From contig JAZGBI010000098.1 in assembly GCA_036476315.1 (NCBI GenBank), positions 154,159 to 218,158 on the forward strand: a stretch of DNA of 64,000 bases. The letters run 5' to 3'. Positions 43,426 through 54,059 of the stretch are shown one piece after another. The notes beneath the pieces are model-generated. The model was not told where the DNA came from and did no database searches. It saw only the letters and a program-made list of their open reading frames with translations. The translations under genes and the position numbers were made by a program. This DNA comes from Candidatus Neomarinimicrobiota bacterium (GTDB lineage: Bacteria > Fidelibacterota > Marinisomatia > Marinisomatales > S15-B10). Positions within the stretch are counted from its first letter, which is position 1; each line of letters opens with the position of its first letter.

Positions 43426-44589
43426 ATGAGCTTAGAACGGAGCACTGTAACCATGTGGAAGTTTGCACGAAGACTCACCAACTCAACCCCTTGGACACTA
43501 TTCGTGGGTGTGAGCGCGGTTTTGTGGACCACCACGTGTTCTTCATCGGAGAATTCCGCGGAGAATCCGGGTACTTCTGAAGAAGGGGAAATGGCTGTCT
43601 CCCGGATAGTGAATGTGGAAGTGACCCCGGCTGCGACCTCCGACTTCACCGATTACATCCGCATTGTGGGCGAAGTAGAAGCCTGGCAGGACGTGACGGT
43701 GGGGGCAGAGGAAAACGGTGTGATCGAACGGTTCTTTTTGGGTAAGGGCACATCGGTGCGACAGGGTCAACCCATTGCCAAATTAAAGGACGACATTCTC
43801 ACGGCACAAGTGGAGGAAGCGAGGGCGGTGGCGGACCTGGCACGGGAACAATATGAGCGACAACAGGAGCTGTGGCAGAAGGACAAGGTTGGCAGTGAGC
43901 TTGCCTATCTGCAGGCCAAATCCCAGGCTGCCGCTACCGCCGCCCGACTCAACATGCTCCAGGCCCGCTTGTCCAACACCACGGTACGGGCGCCAATCGG
44001 GGGTATATTTGAGGATCAGTATCTGGAAGTGGGAGAAATGGCGGCCGTGGGATCTCCCCTGGTGCGCATCGTAAGAACTGACAAGGTCAAAATCACCGGC
44101 GGTGTTCCCGAACGGTTTGCTCTCTCCATTCACCCCGGCGACAGCGCACAGATCACATTTGACATATTATCCCATCAGCAGTTCGTCGGGCGGATCGACT
44201 ACGTCGGCAGCACGGTAAACCCCGATAGCCGGACGTTTCCTATCGAGATAGTTCTGGACAATCCGCACCACGAGATCAAACCCTCGATGGTGGCCAATCT
44301 GCGGCTCGTTCGAGTACGCCTCAAGGAGGTCATCATTGTGCCCCGGCAGGTGGTACAACGGATGGAAGACGGTTACGTTGTCTACGTGGCCCAGGAAAAC
44401 CGGGGTGAGCACTTCGCGTCCACCCGGCCCGTACATCTGGGACCTGCTCATGGGAATCAGCTCGTCGTGGACAAGGGGCTAAGTGTGGGCGACCTGATCA
44501 TCACCGTGGGCTATCAGCAGGTGGACGAAGGGAGCCCCATCCGCCTTGTAAACCTTGGGACCGGAGCTGCGGGCGGGAAGAACGACTGA
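43426..44589 (+). CDS. RND efflux periplasmic adaptor (HlyD/MFP family), lipoprotein
   Basis: 387 residues. The N-terminus carries a signal and a Cys (VSAVLWTTTC) that may be lipidated. Then come a barrel-sandwich half (IVGEVEAWQDVTVGAEENGVIERFFLGKGTSVRQGQPIAKL), an alpha hairpin (AVADLAREQYERQQELWQKDKVGSELAYLQAKSQA), the second half-motif NTTVRAPIGGIFEDQYLEVGEMA and a C-terminal beta-barrel. It links the RND pump to the TolC-like channel. The TGA stop overlaps the ATG of the RND gene (ATGA-type overlap), indicating coupling. Confidence 0.92.
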   Translation: MSLERSTVTMWKFARRLTNSTPWTLFVGVSAVLWTTTCSSSENSAENPGTSEEGEMAVSRIVNVEVTPAATSDFTDYIRIVGEVEAWQDVTVGAEENGVIERFFLGKGTSVRQGQPIAKLKDDILTAQVEEARAVADLAREQYERQQELWQKDKVGSELAYLQAKSQAAATAARLNMLQARLSNTTVRAPIGGIFEDQYLEVGEMAAVGSPLVRIVRTDKVKITGGVPERFALSIHPGDSAQITFDILSHQQFVGRIDYVGSTVNPDSRTFPIEIVLDNPHHEIKPSMVANLRLVRVRLKEVIIVPRQVVQRMEDGYVVYVAQENRGEHFASTRPVHLGPAHGNQLVVDKGLSVGDLIITVGYQQVDEGSPIRLVNLGTGAAGGKND

Positions 44590-47500
44590 TGGCCGAACGC
44601 AGGCACATCGAACCGGTATTCAGGGAGTTCAAACTAACCTCCTTTGCCATTGACCATGCCACCAGCATACTGGTTCTCACCGGGATCGTTATCCTCATGG
44701 GGCTGAGAGCGTACCTCACTGTTCCCAAGGAATCGGCTCCGGAGATCGTCATCCCCAACATCATTGTCAACACCATCTACCCCGGCGTTGCACCAGGCGA
44801 TATTGAAACCCTGTTGACCCGGCCTCTTGAAGAGGAACTTAACACCATTACCGATGTAAAGCAGATCACCTCGGTTTCCGTTGAGGGGTATTCCAGTATC
44901 AACGTAGAGTTCATAGCGGGGACGGACATGAACGAGGCCCTCCGAAAAGTCCGCGAGCGGATTGATGTGGCGAAGCCGAAACTACCCGCCGCGGCGGAAG
45001 ATCCTCGCATCTTCGAGATTAATATCTCGGAGTTTCCTATCATGCAGGTGAATATTTCCGGTGATTACGGTCTTGTGCGGTTACGGGAAGTGGCGGAAGA
45101 TTTACAGGACGAGCTGGAACAAATCGCCAGCGTACTTGAGGTGACCCTGTCTGGCGGATTGGAGCGAGAGGTCCAGGTAGACGTGGACCTGGCCAAGCTC
45201 AAGTTTTACGACCTCTCCTTTGATGATGTCATTAATGCCATCCGCGATGAGAATGTAACCACTCCCGGAGGAGCCATGGCTGTCGGCGCCATGAAATACC
45301 TGGTACGGGTGCCCGGAGAATTCACGGCCACAGCCCCCATCGCCGATGTGGTGATCATTGCCCGGCGGGGGCGGCCCATTTACGTGCGAGACGTGGCCAC
45401 CGTTGATTTTGGCTTCAAAGAGAGAGACAGCTATGCCCGGTTGGACCACTCCCAGGTGATTTCCCTGGCTGTGAGCAAACGGAGTGGAGAGAACATTATC
45501 GAGACGGCCGAAGCGGTTCTCCAGGTTATCGCTGAAGTGAAACCTAAGTTTCCGATGGGGACCGTGGTCAAGATCACCTCGGACCAGTCTGAAGACATCA
45601 GGGACATGGTGAGCAGTCTGGAGAACAACATTATTTCAGGGATTATCCTGGTGGTATCCGTGTTGCTCTTTTTCCTGGGAGTACGCACCGCATCTTTCGT
45701 GGGACTGGCCATTCCCCTATCGATGCTCCTTTCCTTCAGTATCATTCAGTTGGCCGGTTTCACCATGAACTTTGTGGTTCTGTTCAGCCTCATCCTGGTC
45801 CTGGGAATGCTGGTGGACAACGCCATTGTTGTGGTGGAGAACATCTACCGCTTTCGTGAACTGGGCTACAGCAAAGTGGAGGCCGCCAAGCTGGCTCCAG
45901 GAGAAGTGGCCATGCCCATCATCGCCTCCACCGCCACCACGGTGGCGGCATTTCTCCCTCTGGCCTTCTGGCCCGGGATTGTGGGGGAGTTCATGAGGTT
46001 TTTGCCTCTGACTCTGATCATCACCCTGAGCGCATCCCTGTTTGTGGGGCTGGTGATTGTCCCCACCCTTTGCTCCCTCTGGTTGGAGCCGGAAGGGACC
46101 CGGAGGGCGAACCTGACTCGTTCCATGCGCATGGCCCTTGCGGGCGCGGCTCTACTGGCATTGCTGGTGGGGCTGGCCACCAACTGGCTCACCACTATCC
46201 TGCTTACTCTGACGGCGGGCGGGCTTTATCTGCTTCACCGTTACCTTTTTCATCATGTGACATATTGGTTCATGAGCCGGGTTCTTCCTGCCATCCTGAG
46301 GATTTATGAACGGCGGCTCAGGTGGGCTCTGGAACACCGGCTGCGCATGCTGGCAGGATCTTTCCTGGCTTTCGTTGTGACCATGGTCGCCTTCGGTCTG
46401 TTCAACGCCGGAGTGGAATTCTTTCCTGAAAACATCCCTCCTTTCAGTGCATACGTGCAGGTGGAGGCCCCTCTGGGCACTAATGTCAATCAAACCAATC
46501 AGACCACCCTGCGCATCGAAGAGGCACTCGCCAAACTTCCGGCCGACGTCGACTACGAGTCCCTGGTGGGGACGGTAGGATCCAGCCTGTCTGGAGGGTT
46601 TAGTGCCCGGGGAGGGACGCACCTGGCCACGGTGGCGGTACAATTCGTGGATATTGAGGACCGGTCCTATGATACCTTTAATACTCTGGAGCATATGAGG
46701 GCAACGCTTGACGAACTTATTGCCGGGGCCGAGGTTTCGGTGGAAGAACCCAGTATGGGACCGCCTACGGGGGCTCCTATCAACATCGAGATTTCTGGAC
46801 AGAACCCTAGTATTCTGAAGCGATTGGGAGACGAGGCAGTGGCACAGCTGCAGCGCTCCCGAATTTTCGGCAAACTGGACGGACTGGAGAGTGACATGGC
46901 GGACGCCCGGCCTGAGCTCGTGATTGAGGTAGACCGGGAAAAGGCTGCGCTGTACGGACTCAACACGAGGGATGTGGGCTACACCATCCGCAGCGCCATC
47001 AACGGCACCGAGGCCTCCACCTATCGTGACAGTGAGGATGAGTACGACATCATTGTCCGACTGGCCAAACCGTATCGCGATGATCTGAGCACTCTGGCCG
47101 ATCTCACCGTTGTGAATGAGAACGGGCAGCAGATCCCTCTCTCGTCCATAAGTACCTGGTGGGTGGGGCAGGGCTCCGGCGATGTGAATCGCAAGAATCT
47201 TGAGCGGGTGGTGACCATATCATCCGACGTGCGCTCCGGGTACAATGAGAATGCCGTGCTGCGGGAAGTCCGGCAGGAACTGGCACGATTTGAAGCATCC
47301 CTTCCATCGGGCTACCAGCTTCGTTACACAGGTCAGCAGCAGGAACAACAGGAAGCCGAGTCATTCCTCAGCGGTGCCTTTATGATGGCCATTCTCCTCA
47401 TCGCGTTGATTCTTATTTCACAATTCGATTCCGTGTTTAAACCCTTGATCATTCTCAGTTCCGTAATCCTGTCTACCATCGGAGTTCTCATCGGGCTGCT

Positions 47501-47999
47501 GGTCTTCCGCATGCCCTTCGGTATCATTATGACCGGCCTGGGGGTGATCAGCCTCGCCGGAGTGGTGGTAAACAATGCCATCGTTCTTATCGACTATATC
47601 AACACCCTCCGCTGGCGCGATGGGTTGGACCGGCTGGAATCCCTGGTGACTGGCGGAATGACCCGCTTCCGGCCGGTAATCCTCACAGCTATAACTACCG
47701 TCCTGGGACTGGTCCCGTTGGCCGTTGGACTGAACATTGACTTTTTGGGGATGTACTCCCGGTTGGAGCCCGAGCTCTACTGGGGAGGCGAGCAATCGGC
47801 GTGGTGGGGACCCATGGCCATTGCCGTTATTGCCGGGCTTACCTTCGCCACGTTTCTCACGCTGCTGTTGGTTCCAGTCATGGTCTCCACTCTGGATAGT
47901 GTAGAAGTCTTTTTCAGGAGGTATTTCACGCGCAGAGGCGAGGAATCAGGTGCTGGACTGGAATCAGCGGCCACAGGCCTAGCGCCGTCGCCGGAATAA
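44589..47999 (+). CDS. RND-family efflux pump permease (AcrB/HAE1-like)
   Basis: 1,136 residues with twelve membrane helices and two large periplasmic loops. Recognisable parts are TIYPGVAPGDIETLLTRPLEEEL, SVEGYSSINVEFIAGTDMNEALRKVRERID, TM4 LVLGMLVDNAIVVVENIYRFRELGYSKVEAA and the second-half GVISLAGVVVNNAIVLIDYI. The TM4 proton-relay site reads VDN, with one Asp where AcrB has two, as in several divergent RND pumps. An insertion of about 70 residues with extra hydrophobic stretches near 46.1-46.26 kb explains the slightly large size. Uses the proton gradient to export drugs, lipids or other amphiphiles. Confidence 0.93.
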   Translation: MAERRHIEPVFREFKLTSFAIDHATSILVLTGIVILMGLRAYLTVPKESAPEIVIPNIIVNTIYPGVAPGDIETLLTRPLEEELNTITDVKQITSVSVEGYSSINVEFIAGTDMNEALRKVRERIDVAKPKLPAAAEDPRIFEINISEFPIMQVNISGDYGLVRLREVAEDLQDELEQIASVLEVTLSGGLEREVQVDVDLAKLKFYDLSFDDVINAIRDENVTTPGGAMAVGAMKYLVRVPGEFTATAPIADVVIIARRGRPIYVRDVATVDFGFKERDSYARLDHSQVISLAVSKRSGENIIETAEAVLQVIAEVKPKFPMGTVVKITSDQSEDIRDMVSSLENNIISGIILVVSVLLFFLGVRTASFVGLAIPLSMLLSFSIIQLAGFTMNFVVLFSLILVLGMLVDNAIVVVENIYRFRELGYSKVEAAKLAPGEVAMPIIASTATTVAAFLPLAFWPGIVGEFMRFLPLTLIITLSASLFVGLVIVPTLCSLWLEPEGTRRANLTRSMRMALAGAALLALLVGLATNWLTTILLTLTAGGLYLLHRYLFHHVTYWFMSRVLPAILRIYERRLRWALEHRLRMLAGSFLAFVVTMVAFGLFNAGVEFFPENIPPFSAYVQVEAPLGTNVNQTNQTTLRIEEALAKLPADVDYESLVGTVGSSLSGGFSARGGTHLATVAVQFVDIEDRSYDTFNTLEHMRATLDELIAGAEVSVEEPSMGPPTGAPINIEISGQNPSILKRLGDEAVAQLQRSRIFGKLDGLESDMADARPELVIEVDREKAALYGLNTRDVGYTIRSAINGTEASTYRDSEDEYDIIVRLAKPYRDDLSTLADLTVVNENGQQIPLSSISTWWVGQGSGDVNRKNLERVVTISSDVRSGYNENAVLREVRQELARFEASLPSGYQLRYTGQQQEQQEAESFLSGAFMMAILLIALILISQFDSVFKPLIILSSVILSTIGVLIGLLVFRMPFGIIMTGLGVISLAGVVVNNAIVLIDYINTLRWRDGLDRLESLVTGGMTRFRPVILTAITTVLGLVPLAVGLNIDFLGMYSRLEPELYWGGEQSAWWGPMAIAVIAGLTFATFLTLLLVPVMVSTLDSVEVFFRRYFTRRGEESGAGLESAATGLAPSPE

Positions 48000-48153
48000 A
48001 GCAGGATCTGGCTGGATAACCCTCACATCACGGCGTTCAACTTCTGTTACATCAGGGAGTTGGGCCACAGGTTTCGCTGTAACAAAGCCGTTCCCCACCT
48101 TTAGTCTGAATGTGGATAAAGGACCCGACCGTATACGAAAGGCGGGATTTGAG

Positions 48154-50186
48154 ATGCGGACTTCCGTTCACACTTTACTGTTTCTCATTACCCTAACCGT
48201 TGCCTTACAGGGTCAGTCGGGGAGATTCGTCAGAGCGGCTAAGTTCCCAAAACCTCCGTTGATTGATGGCAGAGTTGACGAAGAAGTGTGGCAGCTGGCA
48301 GAAGAGATTGGGGGGTTTATCCAGTATGAGCCTGAACACGGTCAGCCTTCCCACCTCAGTACGGTTGCACATATTGGCTACGGTGACGAGGCTCTTTACG
48401 TAGCCTTCACTTGTTACGATCCTGAGCCGGAAGGGATTGCCGCCGCGGTTACAAAGCGCGACGGGAGTCTCGATGACGATGATGCCGTAGTTGTCATGCT
48501 CGACACTTTCAACGACAACACCACCTGCACCTATTTCACGACAAACAGCCTCGGCACGCAATCGGATGGAAAGGTCGCCGACAACGGCCGATCAAGAAAC
48601 GAGAGTTGGGATGCCACATGGCTCTCCGCCGCAGTTCGAACCCCGGAAGGATGGACGGCAGAATTCGCAATCCCCTTCCGCATCCTCAGGTTTGAGAGCG
48701 GAGAGGACCAGACGTGGGGTGTTAATCTGGGTCGTTTCTACCCGAGACGCCAGGAGAAGAGCTACTGGGCTGGACCTCTTGAGGACGAACGGCGTGTCTC
48801 CCAGTTCGGAGATTTGACGTATCTGGACCTCCACGGTATAGTCGAGCGCCTTGAGCTGATCCCCTACGCGCTCTCCCAGGCCGAAGAGGGGCAGACACCG
48901 GGGGGGAAAGCCGGTTTTGATCTTCGCTACCGCATAAGCAGCAACCTCGGCGGCGATCTGACTGTCAACCCCGATTTCGCCACAATCGAAGCCGACGTGG
49001 AGGAGATCAACCTGACGCGATTTGAGCTCGAAATCCCCGAGAAGCGCCCCTTTTTCCTTGAGGGAGGTGAATTGTTCCGCCAGCGGGTCCAGCAGTTTTA
49101 CTCCCGGCGAATTGGGGACATCCCCTGGGGGCAAAGCTCACGGGCAAGGTGGGTACCTGGGATTTGGCCCTCATGGGCGCTCAGTCGGAATTGATGGACC
49201 ACGGATCAGATAGCTCCGATGCAACTTACACCGTCGTTCGGGCCAAAAAGGGTCTGTTCGGCTCTTCCAATATTGGCTTCCTGGCGGCCAACCGGATCTA
49301 CGGCACTGATAACCAGGGATCAGCGGGCATGGACGCCACCCTTTTCTTTAGCGAGACACTAGGGGCAACGGCTCAATTTGTCCGTGCCCACGGCCCCCTC
49401 CATGATGGCGCCACGGCGTGGTTTCTCCGACCGGCCTTCGACAATGCTACCAGCCATTTCCACGTTCGGTACTCCCATTGGGATGAAGGACTCCTGGAGA
49501 ACATGAATGTTGTGGGCTTTATCCGCGATGACAACCGGAGGGAATTCGACACTAACTTATCCCATACCCTCTGGATGCAGGAAGGAGCCGTGGAGGAGGT
49601 CGATGCTAGAGTTAATTACAATCACTATTGGAGCCAGGCGGGTGTCTTAAGGAGCTGGGAGCTGGACGCCAAGTGTGATGTGACGTTTACCAACAAGTGG
49701 GAAATTGAACTATCCCACAATGACGAGTTCAAGCGCTACGAAAAGGACTTTCGAAACCGCGAGACGAAGGTGGAGCTGGGCTACGACAGCCGCGCTGGCC
49801 GTTCGGCCAAGATTTCCTTCGGACTCGGGCGCAACTACGAAAGCGACCTGCGTCGCTTCGGCACACACACGACCCTCAAGGTCACAGACGCCTGGAATGC
49901 CAGCTACAGCCTCACGAGACTATGGCTTGACCCCGACCCGGAAACTGAAGGAACGTGGATTCACGTGCTGCGATCCAGCTATTACATCAATAAAGATTTC
50001 TACCTGAAGCTCTTCTACCAAATCAATTCGGTGATCGATAAGCATAATGTACAGGCAGTCTTGGCCTGGCGCTTCCTGCCGCCTTTCGGTTCCCTACAGA
50101 TTGCCTATCAGCGTGGCACGTCCCGTTTCGGTACTTCCTCTGACCAAGGCAATTCACTTTTCACCAAGCTGTCATGGGTATTCTGA
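48154..50186 (+). CDS. DUF5916/CBM9-like outer-membrane protein, frameshifted
   Basis: Two overlapping frames encode one protein. The N-terminal part (48154-49130) has a signal peptide and a CBM9-like domain (PPLIDGRVDEEVWQLAEEIGGF, AHIGYGDEALYVAFTCYDPEP), then the DUF5916 region (NPDFATIEADVEEINLTRFELEIPEKRPFFLEGGELF). It leaves frame in ctgggggcaaag at about 49127-49133. The other frame continues GAKLTGKVGTWDLALMGAQ and a beta-barrel to 50186, ending in LSWVF. One extra G in the run would restore a single gene of about 677 residues. So the defect is a one-base loss, a sequencing or assembly error, or slippage. DUF5916 proteins are outer-membrane-associated and of unknown function. Confidence 0.8.
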
Positions 50187-50468
50187 AGAGATGGCTGCCA
50201 CCACTCGATGCGCAGAGCAAAAGAGGTCATCATGTTCGGACACGCCTTTGTCCAGATAGTCTTCGTTTGCGTGAGATCCAGTTGACAGTCTATCCCATGA
50301 TGCGCTCCGGACATTGCTGACCTCCTCGGGCTCTATGACGCATAGTCCTCCTTCCTTTGGGACAGGCATCAACATAACATTTCCATGAATGGACAATCGT
50401 GTCCTGTTTTAGAAATATAAAAAACAATGCTATCAGGGTCTCCTTCATTGGCGACATCGACCGGGGAA
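50187..50468. other. Intergenic region, nothing recognised
   Basis: 282 bp between the DUF5916 gene and a TPR remnant. Short open frames exist on the minus strand but resemble nothing I know and lack ribosome binding sites. Confidence 0.35.
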
Positions 50469-50755
50469 TGACAGGATCGAGAAACAGCAACTTTTGGGGA
50501 TCCACCATTGATGTCATGACGGCCTGTGAGAAAGGAGTGGCACTTTCTCCTAAAGATGGGAATATCAGGGATAGCCGCGGGGTCGCCAAGGCACTGACGG
50601 GGGATTTTGAAGGCGCCATTGATGATTTTGAAGCATTTGTAGTCTACACATCATCCGGCGAGGCGCGGGCATAGCGCCAAGGCTGGATCGATGCCCTACG
50701 CTCAGGTGAGAATCCGTTGACGGCCAGGATTCTTGAGACGCTCCGAGGGGAGTGA
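50469..50755 (+). pseudogene. Remnant of a TPR-repeat protein, C-terminus
   Basis: The frame encodes DVMTACEKGVALSPKDGNIRDSRG and VAKALTGDFEGAIDDFEAFV, the end of a tetratricopeptide array, then is broken by TAG at 50672-50674. Beyond the stop, similarity continues in frame with RQGWIDALRSGENPLTARIL to TGA 50753-50755, as in intact TPR proteins. The 5' part is missing. The stop is TAG, so selenocysteine does not explain it. It is a degraded gene. Confidence 0.6.
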
Positions 50756-51004
50756 TAATGTTGCGCCTTCGAGGCCAACGTTGGGAAGGCAAGGAACCCC
50801 CACTTGACGATCCACCAATTCAGCAGTTGAGATGGGGGTGGGCCAAGGACCTGCCTCCTAACTTGAACATTGGTATAACTCTTGGGGAGAAGGTCATAAT
50901 AACAAACCAACATCCGATATAGAAATGTGATACAAAACACAGTAGATGTGTTAAAAGTTTATCAAATTTTAATAGCATAAATGAATCATAGAGAGTTTTA
51001 CTGA

Positions 51005-51403
51005 ATGAAACCGATTTCACGGGCAATTCAAGAAGCTATCAAATCAACCGGGTGGTCCGATTTGACCTGGGCGAGGAAGCTCGATGTAACATATCAAACG
51101 GTTTGGGGGTGGCGGAATGGGAAACAAGACCCGCACCAGCGTAACATCCTGGCAATCGCTCAGGTGCTTGGATGGGAAGTTGTTATTAGTGATGACAAAA
51201 GTGAGTGTGAATTCAAAGCACTGAGACAGGAATTGCCTGGAAATGTTCAAGAACTGTTTCAGCTAATGAGGTGGGAACATTGGACAATCAAAGACGGGAA
51301 GGAAATGCGTTTTGACAGATTTACGGGAATTATGCAAGAGTTCAACAGAGAATTAAACGAATGGGTAGCCTTGGGAAACGATCCACTTGATTCGGAGGAT
51401 TAA
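51005..51403 (+). CDS. XRE-type helix-turn-helix regulator
   Basis: 132 residues. The N-terminal 60 residues form an XRE helix-turn-helix (AIQEAIKSTGWSDLTWARKLDVTYQTVWGWRNGKQDPHQRNILAIAQVLG cut into pieces: the recognition helix is near TYQTVWGWRNG). The C-terminal half (LFQLMRWEHWTIKDGKEMRFDRFT) has no recognised domain and may sense a ligand or dimerise. The preceding 249 bp (50756-51004) is AT-rich near the start (AAAAGTTTATCAAATTTTAATAG) and may contain the promoter. It stands among degraded genes. Confidence 0.7.
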   Translation: MKPISRAIQEAIKSTGWSDLTWARKLDVTYQTVWGWRNGKQDPHQRNILAIAQVLGWEVVISDDKSECEFKALRQELPGNVQELFQLMRWEHWTIKDGKEMRFDRFTGIMQEFNRELNEWVALGNDPLDSED

Positions 51404-51633
51404 TAAAATGCTTTAAATCACATGAATTCTATTCTATCGCCTAGTGGAATCCACTCGCTGAGTCTCTCCTTCTTTGCCTGGTTTCCTCATGAACATGGCT
51501 CGTTTTCTTGTAAGATGATTTCTGTTCTAAGTAATTGATTCGCTTTTTCCAGAACATAGACTCTGAATCTGCTCAGGATCATAAGCAACCCTAAACCTGA
51601 GGGAGTGAGATAGATGACGAGTTTCCTCCCAAC

Positions 51634-52082
51634 ATGAAACAAGACAGGACAAAGACAGACGACAAACTTGAATATGAATTGATTGAAGGGCGGAATCGGG
51701 TTAACGAGTTGGACGCCTTAGAGGGCGATCGCAAGCGTCTGGAGGCCGAGCTGCGCGACTACGCCGCTCAGCAAGCAGTGCTGTCACAACTCAGCCTGCA
51801 CGCCTTCCGGGAAACTGACCTACAGGCCCTGATGGAGGAGAAGAAGGCCGTGGTGCTAGAAATTCCGCCGGAGGCCGATGCCCTACTGCTGCGCGCCGGC
51901 GTGGGCTGGATGCCACAAGACTGATTAAGGATGAGATGCCGGGAGTCAACATAATTATCCTGACGGTTTTCGATCTGGACGCATACAGGGAAATTGCACA
52001 ATCCAAGGGTGCCAGCGGCTTTGTGCTCAAGAAAAACCTCCATACGGATCTGTTTCCAGCCATTCATCAAACTCATGATTGA
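51634..52082 (+). pseudogene. Chimeric remnant: start of a GAF sensor gene joined to the end of a response regulator
   Basis: 51634-51903 encodes a coiled coil and the start of a GAF domain as in sensor kinases (LRDYAAQQAVLSQLSLHAF, ADALLLRAGVGW). At 51903 the sequence switches within GGGCTGG to a copy of the 3' end of the response regulator gene at 54987-55400. The regulator part ([41 protein letters not shown], stop TGA 52080-52082) is in a different frame from the GAF part, which stops at 51924. Neither half can make a complete protein. Confidence 0.7.
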
Positions 52083-52095
52083 AGCTGGGATTGAT
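51903..52095 (+). repeat. Diverged direct repeat, copy 1 (copy 2 at 55221-55413)
   Basis: About 193 bp starting GGGCTGGATGCCACAAGACT match 55221-55413 with scattered differences (for example CAACATAATT against CAAAATAATT). The two copies lie about 3.3 kb apart in the same orientation and bracket the PAS kinase and NarL-type regulator genes. Confidence 0.8.
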
Positions 52096-52136
52096 TGTGC
52101 CGTTTCAGAAGTAAGTATTTATCTCATGGAGTCCGT

Positions 52137-54059
52137 ATGAAAGATCAACAAAAAACTAAGAATCAGCTTATAAAAGAATTGGAGGAATTGCGCGAACGCG
52201 TTGCCGAACTTGAACTCGCCGGCCCGAAAGAGAGCGAGGAGCGGTTCAGAACTTCCGTCGAAAATATGCTTGATTGTTTTGGCATATACACGGCCATTCG
52301 TGACGAATCGGGAGTTATTGTCGATTTTCGAATCGATTTTATTAACGCAGCAGCCTGCGGAAGTAACAGAATGACCAGGGAAGAGCAAATTGGAAAAGGG
52401 CTTTGCGAATTATTACCGGCCCACCGTGAAACGGGCCTTTTCGATGAATACTGTCACGTTGTCGACTCGGGCAGGCCCCTGGAGAAAGAGACCCTGGAGT
52501 ACGAGGACGCGTATGGAAAGAAGAGTCTTTCCAGAGCATTTGACATAAGAGCTTCCAAGCTGGGCGACGGGTTTGTCGCCGCATGGAGGGACATCACCGA
52601 GCGTAAGCAACTGACAGAAGACTTGCGCTTGAGTGAAGAACGTTACAAAAGTCTGTACAATTCTTCCAAGGAGGCGATTGGGTGGGCCGATATCGATGGA
52701 ACGTTGCTCGATGTCAATGATTCGTTCTGTACCCTGACGGGCTACTCGAGGGAAGAACTGCTCACCGGCAAGAAATATCAGGATTTAACGCCTGAGGAGT
52801 ATCACGACTACGAAGCCAAAATGGTGGGTAGTATGATCAGAACAGGTGAGCCAGTAGAGTATGAAAAAGAGTACATCAAAAAGGACGGATCACGTGTTCC
52901 GATTCTTCTGACAGTTTTCGCAGCCTTGGGAAAAACTGGCCTGCCAATCGGAGTAGCTGCGATTGTCAGAGACATCTCCGAGCAAAAAGAATCCGAGCAT
53001 GACCTGCGGCAAAGCGAGGAGAAATACCGGCAGCTTGTATCGACTTCTACCGATGCGATCATACTGGTCGATGCCGAAACGAAGAGCTTCATTGAGGTCA
53101 ACAAGGCGTGTGAAAAGCTCTACGGATACAGCCAGGAAGAGTTCAGACACATGACGGTGAGAGACACCTCTGCAGAACCGGAGAAGTCTGATGCGGCAAT
53201 CAAAGACATGATCGACGGACGTCTGAAGAGAATCCCGGTCCGCTATCACAAAAAGAAAGACGGCACCATATTTCCCTTGGAGATATCTACCAGCACATTC
53301 ATGATGGGCGACCGAAGGGTACTGTGCGGGATCGCCAGGGATATCTCCGAACAGCTGAAGGCAAGAGAGGAGCTGGAAAGGCGTCGAAGGGACCTGCGCA
53401 GATTGACCATCCGATTAGTTACTGCTCAGGAGGAAGAACGGAAGCGAGTTTCCATGGAACTCCACGATGAGTTCGGACAGGCATTGACAGCCGCGCAGAT
53501 TAACCTTGCTTCCATCAAAACTGAATTGCCACCCGGTTCACCTTCTGATCTATTGGAGAAATTAGAGGAAACAAGTTCATTGACTGATGAGTTGCCGGAA
53601 CGTTCTCGGGAGTTATCACTGGAATTACGACCCACCCTGCTCGATGATCTCGGCCTGGCACCAACGATTCGGTGGTATACCGATCGGTTTACGAAGAGGC
53701 TCAATGTCAATGTCGAAGTGAATGTGGGTGATTTTGAAGAACGACTACCAGGGGAGATAGAAACGGTGATTTACCGCGTCATGCAAGAAGCTATGACGAA
53801 TATATCCCGGCACGCGGAAGCCAGGAATGTTCGTATAGACCTGAAGCGCAAGAAATCGTCAGTTATGATGTTGGTTGAGGATGACGGGAAGGGGTTCGTT
53901 GTTCAGGCCGTGGTAGATCGGGAAACACCCGAGGGAAGATTAGGATTGATTGGGATGGAAGAAAGAGTGGGCTATCTTGGTGGTAGTTTGGATATTCGAT
54001 CTACCCCTGGCAAGGGAACCACGATTAGGGTAGAAATGCCCATGGAGGAGGTCGTATGA
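52137..54059 (+). CDS. Cytoplasmic multi-PAS sensor histidine kinase (NarX/HisKA_3 type)
   Basis: 640 residues without membrane segments. An N-terminal coiled coil (QLIKELEELRERVAELELAG) is followed by three PAS domains (about residues 38-150, 165-290 and 295-415; for example YKSLYNSSKEAIGWADIDGTLLDVN). Then come the HisKA_3 helix with phospho-acceptor His in RVSMELHDEFGQAL and an HATPase domain (EAMTNISRHAEARNV, VEDDGKGF, LIGMEERVGYLGG). Such kinases phosphorylate NarL-type regulators, and one is encoded directly after it with a four-base ATGA overlap. The signal is unknown; PAS domains may bind haem, flavin or small ligands. The ATG lies 55 bp after the end of the regulator remnant. Confidence 0.9.
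   Translation: MKDQQKTKNQLIKELEELRERVAELELAGPKESEERFRTSVENMLDCFGIYTAIRDESGVIVDFRIDFINAAACGSNRMTREEQIGKGLCELLPAHRETGLFDEYCHVVDSGRPLEKETLEYEDAYGKKSLSRAFDIRASKLGDGFVAAWRDITERKQLTEDLRLSEERYKSLYNSSKEAIGWADIDGTLLDVNDSFCTLTGYSREELLTGKKYQDLTPEEYHDYEAKMVGSMIRTGEPVEYEKEYIKKDGSRVPILLTVFAALGKTGLPIGVAAIVRDISEQKESEHDLRQSEEKYRQLVSTSTDAIILVDAETKSFIEVNKACEKLYGYSQEEFRHMTVRDTSAEPEKSDAAIKDMIDGRLKRIPVRYHKKKDGTIFPLEISTSTFMMGDRRVLCGIARDISEQLKAREELERRRRDLRRLTIRLVTAQEEERKRVSMELHDEFGQALTAAQINLASIKTELPPGSPSDLLEKLEETSSLTDELPERSRELSLELRPTLLDDLGLAPTIRWYTDRFTKRLNVNVEVNVGDFEERLPGEIETVIYRVMQEAMTNISRHAEARNVRIDLKRKKSSVMMLVEDDGKGFVVQAVVDRETPEGRLGLIGMEERVGYLGGSLDIRSTPGKGTTIRVEMPMEEVV

Noticed and set aside
50172..50396. Minus-strand 74-codon frame with a plausible-looking peptide
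   Set aside because: No recognised family, no clear ribosome binding site, and it overlaps the 3' end of the DUF5916 gene.
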